Positions 1-5,612 are shown, counted from the stretch's first letter. The stretch is 13,426 nucleotides of DNA from an uncultured Altererythrobacter sp. (GCA_946885545.1 CAMPGP010000033.1:1-13426), one strand, 5' to 3'. Numbers and translations are program-made. Notes: generated by a model not told the origin, from the letters alone.

Positions 1-6
1 CAGTCC

Positions 7-34
7 GTTCAGGAAAGACCCTCTAAACATGAAC
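7..34. promoter_or_regulatory. Spaced inverted repeat upstream of the glycine-zipper gene
   Basis: GTTCA (7-11) and TGAAC (30-34) form 5-base inverted arms around an 18-base A-rich spacer, 60 bases before the chosen start at 94. The spacing of about two helical turns would suit a dimeric regulator or an atypical promoter. No convincing -35/-10 pair was found here. The arms are short, so chance is a real alternative. Confidence 0.22.
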
Positions 35-80
35 ACATCGAACGGATGAACCGCCGAATCGGCCGTCCGGCAAGTCGAAG

Positions 81-86
81 AAAGGA
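81..86 (+). promoter_or_regulatory. Ribosome binding site that decides the start of the glycine-zipper gene
   Basis: AAAGGA lies 7 bases before the ATG at 94. The upstream in-frame ATG at 46 has no such site, and it would place 16 mostly polar, arginine-rich residues ahead of a complete signal peptide. The site therefore favours translation from 94. Confidence 0.7.
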
Positions 87-93
87 CAAAGCG

Positions 94-534
94 ATGACCA
101 ATAAGACTTTCAAGATCGCAGCTCTGGCGATTGCCGCCCCCGGCCTCGCGATCGCGATGCCCGCCCAGGCGGCCGCGCCGTCCAGCGCCTACCAGGGCGC
201 CTATGCCCCGACCTACGAGGTCGAGAGCGTCAACCAGTGGCGCGACCGTAACGACCGTTACGATCGCCGTGACCGCTACGACCGTGGCCGTTACGATCGC
301 CGCTACGACCAGCGCGTGAACCGCAACACCCGCGTGTGGCGCGGTAACGACGGCCGCACCTATTGTCGCAAGGACGACGGCACGACCGGTCTCCTGATCG
401 GCGGCGCGGTCGGCGGCCTCCTCGGCCACGAAATCGCCGGCCGCGGCGACCGCACCCTCGGCGCCATCCTCGGCGCGGCGGGCGGCGCCCTCCTCGGCCG
501 CGAGATCGACAAGGGCAGCTCGCGCTGCCGCTGA
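94..534 (+). CDS. Exported glycine-zipper 2TM protein (17 kDa surface antigen type)
   Basis: A 146-residue protein. Residues 1-26 form a Sec signal peptide: Lys4 and Lys7, then an Ala/Leu/Ile-rich core, with probable cleavage after the AQA at 24-26. Residues 49-74 are an unusual low-complexity tract made almost only of Arg, Asp and Tyr. Residues 99-138 contain two glycine-zipper segments, GLLIGGAVGGLLG and LGAILGAAGGALLG, each followed by an acidic/basic turn (HEIAGR and REIDKG). This is typical of the Rick_17kDa_Anti/glycine-zipper 2TM family, whose members sit in or at the outer membrane. Cys91 and Cys145 flank the zipper and could form a disulfide in the periplasm. There is no lipobox, so it is not a lipoprotein. 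The gene is alone, with its own terminator downstream. The family is clear; the exact role (envelope stability or outer-membrane anchoring) is inference. Confidence 0.85.
   Translation: MTNKTFKIAALAIAAPGLAIAMPAQAAAPSSAYQGAYAPTYEVESVNQWRDRNDRYDRRDRYDRGRYDRRYDQRVNRNTRVWRGNDGRTYCRKDDGTTGLLIGGAVGGLLGHEIAGRGDRTLGAILGAAGGALLGREIDKGSSRCR
255..302 (+). repeat. Short direct repeat coding the Arg/Asp/Tyr tract
   Basis: The 15-mer CCGTTACGATCGCCG occurs at 255-269 and again at 288-302, offset by 33 bases (11 codons), with degenerate copies between and around. It encodes the RYDRR-type units of the low-complexity tract and probably arose by slippage or short tandem duplication. Confidence 0.7.
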
Positions 535-601
535 TCGAGCGAACCTGACAGACTTCGGTTGCACCCACCTGTAGCCGTAGCGCGGCACCCACCGAGCCGC
601 G

Positions 602-643
602 GAAGGCGTCCGTTGCCACCTGGCAGCGGGCGCCTTCTATTGT
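602..643 (+). terminator. Hairpin terminator of the glycine-zipper gene
   Basis: Bases 602-637 fold into one long hairpin. GAAGGCG (602-608) pairs with CGCCTTC (631-637). An inner stem, CGTTGCCA (611-618) with TGGCAGCG (621-628), contains one G-T wobble, and a very small loop lies around 619-620. The bases after the stem, TATTGTAT, are moderately T-rich. It lies 67 bases after the stop codon. The weak T tract is the only reservation. Confidence 0.65.
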
Positions 644-726
644 ATCTGCCCGCAGGTCCGCACGGGCCGGTTAACCTTATGCTTGCGCTTGCCGGCTATG
701 CGCAGAGCGGTTGCAGGCACCGCGAA

Positions 727-733
727 GGGAGGG
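727..733 (+). promoter_or_regulatory. Ribosome binding site that decides a TTG start
   Basis: GGGAGGG ends 4 bases before the TTG at 738. No ATG or GTG in this frame gives a sensible signal peptide. An upstream TTG at 711 lacks a comparable site and would add nine mostly charged residues in front of the lipoprotein signal. The site therefore supports initiation at 738. Confidence 0.65.
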
Positions 734-737
734 ACGA

Positions 738-1457
738 TTGCGCAAGCTCGGCATCGCGGCCACGGCAACCCTCGCGCTCGCGCTCGCGCTCACGGCGTGC
801 GAGGATGCGCCCAGCGCCACCGTGCCCGCGGAAACCGACCCGGCCGTCACCGCCGCGCTTGCCGAACAGATCCTCGTCGATCCCGATCTCTCTCGCCAGA
901 ACGAAGGCAACGCCGCGCTCACCGGCGGGATCGATCACGCCCTGCCGATCGACAATGCCACTCCGCGAACGATCGATGCCGCCCGCATGGAAGCGCTCGA
1001 GATGATCGGTGGGCGCGACAGGCTCAAGCCCTTGCCCCCCGCCGGACCAGCTGCCGCCCCGGTGCCGCTTGCTGCGCGGCTCAGCGTGGTCGAGCGCACC
1101 GCCTATGCGGGTGCCCCGCGGCGCTGCGTCGCGGCACTGCGACACGATTTCGGCTGGGCCGCCCGCATGCCCCGCGCCTTTCCGCTCTACCCGCGCGCCG
1201 CCACCCAGGAAGCGGTCGGTGCCGACACCGAAGGCTGCGCGGTGCGCGCGGTCCATTTCCGCACCCCGGTCGCGGTGGAGGATGTGCTGGCCTTCTATCA
1301 CGCGCGCGCGCATGCCACCGGGTTCACGTCGGCGCGCGAAATTCGCGGCGAGGAAGAAGTATTGCGCGGCGAGCGCGGCGATGAGCAGTTCGCCGTCTAT
1401 GCCCGGCGCGGGCCCGGTACGAGCGCCGAGATCGACCTCGTCACCATCGGCGGCTGA
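738..1457 (+). CDS. Lipoprotein of unknown function
   Basis: A 239-residue protein starting at TTG. Residues 1-20 are a lipoprotein signal (Arg2, Lys3, then an Ala/Leu core) with the lipobox L18-T19-A20-C21. Residue +2 is Glu, not Asp, so outer-membrane delivery is expected if E. coli sorting rules hold. Residues 30-120 are Pro/Ala-rich and contain the segment ILVDPDLSRQNEGNAAL. The C-terminal part (about 125-239) looks folded, with Cys130 and Cys167 as a possible periplasmic disulfide, the segment FPLYPRAATQEAVG, and an amphipathic helix around VEDVLAFYHARAHATGF. I do not recognise a named domain. The gene converges on astD with only 3 bases between the stop codons. Expression as a conserved hypothetical envelope lipoprotein is well supported; the function is unknown. 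Confidence 0.8.
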   Translation: MRKLGIAATATLALALALTACEDAPSATVPAETDPAVTAALAEQILVDPDLSRQNEGNAALTGGIDHALPIDNATPRTIDAARMEALEMIGGRDRLKPLPPAGPAAAPVPLAARLSVVERTAYAGAPRRCVAALRHDFGWAARMPRAFPLYPRAATQEAVGADTEGCAVRAVHFRTPVAVEDVLAFYHARAHATGFTSAREIRGEEEVLRGERGDEQFAVYARRGPGTSAEIDLVTIGG

Positions 1458-1469
1458 CGCTCAGGCGTC
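1456..1469. terminator. Small hairpin spanning both convergent stop codons
   Basis: GACGC (1456-1460) and GCGTC (1465-1469) make a perfect 5-bp stem with the loop TCAG. The stem and loop include bases from the stop codons of both the lipoprotein gene (TGA, 1455-1457) and astD (TCA on the plus strand, 1461-1463). It could be a minimal bidirectional terminator, but it has no T tract on either side and the stem is short. Confidence 0.25.
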
Positions 1470-2876
1470 CTTGAAGCCGACCCCCACGCTGGCGCGCGGC
1501 TGATCCACCTCCGTGCTAGCGACGGGATAGGCGCAGTAGTCCGCGGCATAGAACGCGGCCGGGCGATGGTTGCCCGACAGGCCGATCCCGCCGAACGGCT
1601 GGCTCGACGATGCGCCGTTGGTCGGTCGGTTCCAGTTCACGATCCCGGCGCGGATGTTCGCCCAGAACCGGTTGTAGTCCTGCGGTGTGCCGCCGATCAG
1701 TGAGGCCGAAAGGCCGAAGCGGGTGTCGTTCGCCTCGGCTATGCCTTCGTCGAGGTCCTCGACCCTTATGACTTGCAGCAGCGGCCCGAACAGCTCGACG
1801 TCGGGGCGATCGCCCATCGCTGTGGTGTCGATGATCGCGGGGGAAAGAAACGGAAGATTGTCGTCGGGCCGGGTCATGTGGCGGATCGCCTTGCCCCCGT
1901 TCGACAGCAAGTAGAGGAAGCTCTCCATCAGCTGGTCGGCGGCGGTATTGTCGATCACCGGGCCCATGAAGGGCGCGGGCTCTGCGAAGGGCTCTCCCAC
2001 GATGATGCGCCCGGCGAGCGTCTTCACTTCCGCCAGCAGGTCGTCGTACATGCTGGCCTTGACGATGAGCCGTCGCGCCGCGGTGCAGCGCTGTCCCGCG
2101 GAAGTGAAGGCGGACTGGATGATCAGGGTCGCCGCATCGGAAATCTTCGGCGTATCAACGACTACGATCGGATTGTTGCCACCCATTTCGAGCGCCACGA
2201 TCTTGCCCGGGTTGGTCGCCAGCTTCTTGTTGATCGCGATGCCGGCCTGCGCCGAACCGGTGAAGAGGACCCCGTCCACGCCCCGGTGCGCGACCAGTTC
2301 CTTCCCTTCGTCGGGACCGCCGACGAGCAGCTGGACCACTGCCGCGGAGATCCCCGCGCGGTGGAAGCATCCAACCAGGAATTCGCCCACCGCGGGTGTC
2401 TTCTCGCTCGGCTTGAAGATCACCACGTTGCCCGCGATCAGCGCGGGGACGATGTGTCCGTTGGGCAGGTGCGCGGGGAAATTGTAGGGGCCGAGCACCG
2501 CCATCACCCCATGCGGCTTGTGCCGCACTGCGGCGGTGCCCTGGAGCGCACTGTCGAGCTTCTTCTGGCCGGTCCGCTCGGCATAGGCGGTCACCGAAAT
2601 GTCGACCTTCTTGATCACCGTCTCGACTTCGGTGTGGGCTTCCCACAGCGGCTTGCCGGTTTCGCGCGCGATCAGCTCGGCGAACTTGTCCGCCTGCTTG
2701 CGGACTTCGTTCGCGAAGCGGCGGCACAGCTCGATCCGGTTGGCCAGTGGCTGCGCGGCCCACGCGGGCCAGGCACGCCGTGCGCGATCAACCGTCTCCC
2801 CGACGTCACCGACCGGGCTACGCCAAAGTTCCGCGCCGGTCGCCGGTTCGAAGGATACTAACTCGTTGTCGGACAC
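1461..2876 (-). CDS. astD: N-succinylglutamate 5-semialdehyde dehydrogenase
   Basis: A 471-residue aldehyde dehydrogenase of full family length. It oxidises N-succinylglutamate semialdehyde to N-succinylglutamate with NAD+, step 4 of the arginine succinyltransferase pathway in the cytoplasm. Superfamily landmarks are all present: PYNFP with Asn132, FKPSE with Lys155 for cofactor binding, VLFTGS at 203-208, LEMGG with general base Glu230, GQRCT with catalytic Cys264, and ELFGP with Glu361. The N-terminal pattern ELVSFEPATGAELWR and the segment GNNPIVV fit AstD better than other dehydrogenases. The start is GTG at 2876; spacing to the nearest purine-rich stretch is long (about 12 bases), so the start is slightly uncertain. 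The gene is divergent from the adhesin gene and convergent with the lipoprotein gene, hence probably transcribed alone. No astA, astB or astE is in view. Confidence 0.92.
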   Translation of the reverse strand: MSDNELVSFEPATGAELWRSPVGDVGETVDRARRAWPAWAAQPLANRIELCRRFANEVRKQADKFAELIARETGKPLWEAHTEVETVIKKVDISVTAYAERTGQKKLDSALQGTAAVRHKPHGVMAVLGPYNFPAHLPNGHIVPALIAGNVVIFKPSEKTPAVGEFLVGCFHRAGISAAVVQLLVGGPDEGKELVAHRGVDGVLFTGSAQAGIAINKKLATNPGKIVALEMGGNNPIVVVDTPKISDAATLIIQSAFTSAGQRCTAARRLIVKASMYDDLLAEVKTLAGRIIVGEPFAEPAPFMGPVIDNTAADQLMESFLYLLSNGGKAIRHMTRPDDNLPFLSPAIIDTTAMGDRPDVELFGPLLQVIRVEDLDEGIAEANDTRFGLSASLIGGTPQDYNRFWANIRAGIVNWNRPTNGASSSQPFGGIGLSGNHRPAAFYAADYCAYPVASTEVDQPRASVGVGFKDA

Positions 2877-2953
2877 GGCTGGCGAAAACTCCCATAAGTG
2901 ATTGTGCGGGTATCATAAACGCGTATAGTTGCCCGGCATTAACGGAGATCGGG

Positions 2954-2981
2954 CTTCTAGTCCGAGTCGTGTCGCCGTCAA
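2954..2981 (-). promoter_or_regulatory. Candidate astD promoter
   Basis: On the minus strand, TTGACG (2976-2981) matches the -35 consensus at five of six bases. It is separated by 16 bases from TAGAAG (2954-2959), which matches the -10 consensus at four of six. Transcription would begin near 2947, giving a leader of about 70 bases before the GTG at 2876. The small palindrome CGCCAATGGCG lies immediately upstream at 2983-2993. Confidence 0.4.
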
Positions 2982-3002
2982 ACGCCAATGGCGCTTTGTC
3001 TG

Positions 3003-3017
3003 TTCGATACGATCGAA
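3003..3017. promoter_or_regulatory. Inverted repeat, possible operator
   Basis: TTCGAT (3003-3008) and ATCGAA (3012-3017) are perfect 6-base inverted arms around ACG. The site lies about 20 bases upstream of the candidate astD -35 element and about 185 bases before the adhesin start, where a regulator could act on both divergent genes. No known regulator is assigned. Confidence 0.35.
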
Positions 3018-3166
3018 ACCTGAAGATGTGCCGTGCCCGCCATAGCGGGTGTGGCGGGGGCAAAAAACCAGATCGCGGCGCATCGTCGCCGGACCAAAAA
3101 ATCTTCTCCCCCTCTTACATATCGGGTCGCACCCTTGGCGCCGCCATCGCGACGCCTGGTCTTATT

Positions 3167-3182
3167 CGGCCGATAACGGCCG
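3167..3182 (+). promoter_or_regulatory. Leader hairpin just before the adhesin ribosome binding site
   Basis: CGGCCG (3167-3172) and CGGCCG (3177-3182) pair as a GC-only 6-bp stem with the loop ATAA. The stem ends 2 bases before the ribosome binding site AGAGAGG (3185-3191). It would be in the 5' leader of the adhesin mRNA and could protect the transcript or influence translation. Confidence 0.4.
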
Positions 3183-3200
3183 CAAGAGAGGTATGGAAGA

Positions 3201-4958
3201 ATGAGATGCAGTCTTAAGGTTCTGGGTGGCGCGACCTTGTCCGCGTCGACCCTTTCGATGGCGATGTTCGCCATGTCGGCAACGCCGGTTTCGGCCGAGG
3301 AGTGCCTTCTGGACGACGGCGACCCCGCCTTCGAGGGCGTGGTCGACGATGCGGCAGTAGTGGTCCCGACGGATTCGACCGGCGGCGCGACGTCGGGCGA
3401 TGACCAGACGCATGCATGCGGCATCGGTGCCGACGCGACGGGCGATTCCGCCACCGCGGTCGGTTCCCAGTCCGAAGCGAGCGGCGACAGAACCACGTCG
3501 GTCGGCAACGGCGCGACGGCAAGCGGTGCCGATTCGGTCGCCGTCGGCAACGACGCCGACACTCGCGATTCGGTTCTGGCGGTTGCGGTAGGCAGCGGAG
3601 CCGAATCGAACGATGCCGGCACTGCCGTCGGATCCTCGTCCAACGCCGCCACGCCGAATTCGGTTGCGATCGGCCGTGACTCCGAAGCCCTGGGAACGCG
3701 CAGCGTCGCGACCGGGGCCCTGTCGTCCGCGCAAGGTGCCGACGCGATCGCCTATGGCTATCGCGCGCGTACCGTCGGGAATTCGAGCGCAGCGGTCGGT
3801 GGACTGAGCACTGCCGAAGGTGCCGGAGCCTCCGCCTTCGGGTGGCAGGCGTTCGCAGGTGCCGAACGCGCGACTGCCCTGGGTCATCTCGCCTCGGCGA
3901 CGGGCGTTCGCTCGGTCGCGGTCGGCGAGGATGCTGGCGCGGCGGGCGTGGGCGCGGTGGCGATGGGCGACCGGTCGAATGCCGAAGGCGCGGGCTCGAT
4001 CGCGATCGGGCAGCTCGCGGATACGCGCAACTCGGTGAATGCGGTCGCGATCGGCGTCGGTGCCGCCTCGAACGACAGCGGCACTGCGGTTGGCGCTTCG
4101 GCGAACGCCGACACCCCGAATTCGGTCGCTATCGGTCGTGACGCCGAGGCCCTCGGCACCCGCAGCATTGCAATGGGTGCGCTGTCGTCGGCGCAGGGTG
4201 CGGACGCGATCGCCTACGGGTACCGCGCGCGGACCAATGGTAACTCGACCGCCGCGATCGGTGGGCTGAGCACCGCTGAAGGCCCGGGCGCGACTGCCCT
4301 GGGCTGGCAATCGTCCGCCACGGCCGAACGCGCGACCGCGCTGGGCCACCTCGCTGCAGCGAGCGGGATCCGCTCGGTCGCGATCGGCGAAGCCGCCGCC
4401 GCCAGCGGTGACGGTTCGGTTGCAATGGGCAACGAGGCAGTGGCCTCGGGCGTCAACTCGGTCGCGATCGGCAATGGCGCCTCGGCGACCAACGATGGTC
4501 AGGTGGTCATCGCGGGTCTCGGCACGAGCACCGCGAGCCAGACGGGGGATATCTCGGTCGTGACGGCGGATGCCAACGGTACGCTGGGTCTGACCACGGG
4601 AATCGCGACCAGCGCTTCCGTGGCCGCCAACACGGCCAACATCGCTTCGCTGCAGTCGCTCACCGCGACCCAGACCGGCCAGATCAATTCTCTGTTCGAC
4701 CTCACGTCGCGCAACAGCGAGGCGATCGAGCGGGCCAACGAAGGCGTCGCGATGGCGCTGGCGATGGAGTCGCCCATGCTTCCAGCAGGGACGAACTTCG
4801 CGCTCTCGGGCGGCGTCGGCTACTTCGAAAGCCGTAGTGCCGGTACCATGGCGATGAGTGCCCGTATCGGCGAAAACGCCGCGCTCTCCGCCGGTCTCGG
4901 TGTCGGTTTCGACAGCGGCGAGATCGGTGCCCGCGGTGGCTTCCAGGTCGCCTGGTAG
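3201..4958 (+). CDS. Trimeric autotransporter adhesin (YadA type)
   Basis: A 585-residue type Vc secreted adhesin. Residues 1-32 are a signal peptide, cleaved probably after VSA. Residues 33-75 are a short acidic leader with Cys35 and Cys73. Residues about 76-432 are YadA-type head repeats of roughly 14-16 residues built on the SVAIG..A.A.G pattern (SVAVGND, SVAIGRD, SVAMGNE, SVAIGNG), expected to form a left-handed beta roll in the trimer. Residues 119-272 and 273-426 are a tandem duplication. Residues about 465-525 are a short heptad-like coiled-coil stalk (ANTANIASLQSL, QINSLFDLTSRNSEAIERA). Residues about 527-585 are the C-terminal membrane anchor: four beta strands ending in FQVAW with a terminal aromatic residue, as needed for BAM-dependent insertion. 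The start ATG at 3201 has AGAGAGG 9 bases upstream. It would be surface-exposed and adhesive; the ligand is unknown. bamB lies elsewhere in this window. Confidence 0.92.
   Translation: MRCSLKVLGGATLSASTLSMAMFAMSATPVSAEECLLDDGDPAFEGVVDDAAVVVPTDSTGGATSGDDQTHACGIGADATGDSATAVGSQSEASGDRTTSVGNGATASGADSVAVGNDADTRDSVLAVAVGSGAESNDAGTAVGSSSNAATPNSVAIGRDSEALGTRSVATGALSSAQGADAIAYGYRARTVGNSSAAVGGLSTAEGAGASAFGWQAFAGAERATALGHLASATGVRSVAVGEDAGAAGVGAVAMGDRSNAEGAGSIAIGQLADTRNSVNAVAIGVGAASNDSGTAVGASANADTPNSVAIGRDAEALGTRSIAMGALSSAQGADAIAYGYRARTNGNSTAAIGGLSTAEGPGATALGWQSSATAERATALGHLAAASGIRSVAIGEAAAASGDGSVAMGNEAVASGVNSVAIGNGASATNDGQVVIAGLGTSTASQTGDISVVTADANGTLGLTTGIATSASVAANTANIASLQSLTATQTGQINSLFDLTSRNSEAIERANEGVAMALAMESPMLPAGTNFALSGGVGYFESRSAGTMAMSARIGENAALSAGLGVGFDSGEIGARGGFQVAW
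3555..4478 (+). repeat. Tandem duplication of 462 bases within the adhesin head
   Basis: Copy 1 is 3555-4016 (residues 119-272) and copy 2 is 4017-4478 (residues 273-426), exactly 154 codons each with no gaps. By hand count 114 of 154 residues agree (about 74%). The first 120 residues are more alike (about 80%) than the ends. Shared landmarks include ADTR, TPNSVAIGRD, EALGTRS, ALSSAQGADAIAYGYRAR and AERATALGHLA. The divergence shows that the duplication is not recent. Confidence 0.9.
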
Positions 4959-4975
4959 GCCGTTAGAAGCAGGTC

Positions 4976-5539
4976 ATGAAACTGACCAAGCAAGCATATG
5001 GAATGCCGGGGCTTTGGGCCCCGGCATTTCTGCTCACCATCACCGCAGCTGCGATCGGGCTGGCCCAGCCTCTCAGTGCGCAGTCGCAGGCCACCCCTGC
5101 GCAGCCCGCCCAGCCGCAGGTTCAGCCGCCGCCGTCGATACGGCCGACACCCAGCCAACTGGAGCTGTCGAAGCTGATCTGGTCGACGATGGCAGCGGTC
5201 GATCACGCAAACCGGTCCGGCAACTATTCGGTGCTGCGCGACATTTCCGCGCAAGGCTTCCAGATCAACAACGATCCCGCGCGGCTGGCCGAAGTTTTCT
5301 CGGGCATCAGGCGATCGCGAATCGATCTGTCGAACGCGCTGCTGATTCCGCCAACCTATTCCGAAGCCCCGCAGCAGATTCGCGAGGATGTGTTCCAGGT
5401 CAAAGGGCTCTTCCAGTTGCGGCCGATCTCGATCGGTTTCGAAATGTATTTTCAGTGGGAACAAGGTCAGTGGCGCCTGTTCGGCATCGACATCCAACCC
5501 GTGGAAATGGTCCAGCAAGCACCGTCCGGCGAACGCTAG
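4976..5539 (+). CDS. Small secreted protein of unknown function downstream of the adhesin
   Basis: A 187-residue protein. Residues 1-35 look like a signal peptide (Lys2, Lys5, hydrophobic FLLTITAAAIGLA, cleavage near LSA-QS). Residues 36-60 are a Pro/Gln linker. Residues 61-178 are a compact alpha/beta domain: a helix with LSKLIWSTMAAVDHANRSGNYSVLRDI, then ARLAEVFSGIRRSRIDLSNALLIPPTY, then strands VFQVKGLFQLRP, IGFEMYFQW and GQWRLFGIDIQP. The layout resembles NTF2-like domains, but I do not recognise a named family. The start at 4976 keeps the lysines of the signal peptide; its ribosome binding site (GAAGCAGG, 4966-4973) is only 2 bases away, so initiation may be weak. The next ATG (5003) would leave no positive charge. 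It lies 17 bases after the adhesin stop, suggesting a shared transcript limited by an internal hairpin. A periplasmic location is likely. Confidence 0.78.
   Translation: MKLTKQAYGMPGLWAPAFLLTITAAAIGLAQPLSAQSQATPAQPAQPQVQPPPSIRPTPSQLELSKLIWSTMAAVDHANRSGNYSVLRDISAQGFQINNDPARLAEVFSGIRRSRIDLSNALLIPPTYSEAPQQIREDVFQVKGLFQLRPISIGFEMYFQWEQGQWRLFGIDIQPVEMVQQAPSGER
5000..5035 (+). terminator. Terminator-like hairpin inside signal-peptide codons
   Basis: AATGCCGGGGC (5002-5012) pairs perfectly with GCCCCGGCATT (5018-5028) across the loop TTTGG. One G-T and one G-C pair extend it to 5000-5030. The run ATTTCTGCTC follows, moderately T-rich. It begins 42 bases after the adhesin stop, a usual place for a terminator, yet lies within codons 9-19 of the next gene. 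It probably ends or attenuates adhesin transcription while allowing some read-through. Confidence 0.6.
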
Positions 5540-5594
5540 GCCGACAAAAACCAAGCCGAAGAGCGAATTGAAGGTTCGCATTGCGAGGCTCGAG

Positions 5595-5612
5595 ATTTTC
5601 GAGCTCGAAAAT
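5595..5612. repeat. Perfect 18-base palindrome between convergent genes
   Basis: ATTTTCGAGCTCGAAAAT is identical to its reverse complement. It overlaps an alternative hairpin, GCTCGA (5588-5593) with TCGAGC (5599-5604). It lies 55 bases after the secreted-protein stop and 16 bases beyond the selO stop. As RNA it could form a 7-bp stem in either direction, so a bidirectional terminator or a protein-binding site are both possible. No T tract follows on either strand. Confidence 0.5.

Larger units (their letters stand above)
2877..3200. other. Divergent intergenic control region between astD and the adhesin gene
   Basis: This 324-base stretch holds no supportable gene. Going rightwards it contains a candidate astD promoter on the minus strand (2954-2981), a small palindrome CGCCAATGGCG (2983-2993), and an inverted repeat (3003-3017). 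Next is a 7-bp stem CCCGCCA/TGGCGGG (3036-3042 with 3052-3058). Two A6 runs (3062-3067 and 3096-3101) flank a 5-bp stem (3076-3091). Last come a hairpin (3167-3182) and the adhesin ribosome binding site AGAGAGG (3185-3191). It is visibly more A/T-rich than the coding DNA around it. I could not find a convincing -35/-10 pair for the adhesin. Confidence 0.6.

Noticed and set aside
46..93. The upstream ATG at 46 as the start of the glycine-zipper gene
   Set aside because: It would add 16 mostly polar, Arg-rich residues before a complete signal peptide and has no ribosome binding site; the ATG at 94 has AAAGGA at ideal spacing.
1773..2861. A 362-codon open frame on the plus strand opposite astD
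   Set aside because: It is the antisense shadow of a well-supported gene in GC-rich DNA, has a composition rich in Arg and His, and shows no domain. The same reasoning rejects 5791-7023 (opposite selO), 7721-8770 (opposite the hydrolase and glycosyltransferase genes) and 3162-4349 (opposite the adhesin gene).
3036..3067. The stem CCCGCCA/TGGCGGG followed by an A6 run, as a terminator
   Set aside because: A terminator needs T after the stem on the transcribed strand. Here A follows on the plus strand, and on the minus strand the T run comes before the stem.
2747..3217. A plus-strand open frame of 156 codons across the intergenic region before the adhesin gene
   Set aside because: It begins inside astD antisense, has no ribosome binding site, and its predicted protein shows no fold-like pattern. 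A minus-strand frame at 2818-3063 was rejected for the same reasons.
3420..4480. A CRISPR array or other spaced repeat array
   Set aside because: The repeats are degenerate, in frame and code for the SVAIG-type head units of the adhesin. Spacers are not unique and no cas genes are near.
5003..5005. The ATG at 5003 as the start of the secreted protein
   Set aside because: It would remove both lysines and leave a signal peptide without positive charge. It also lies in the hairpin stem with no ribosome binding site. The ATG at 4976 is preferred despite tight spacing.
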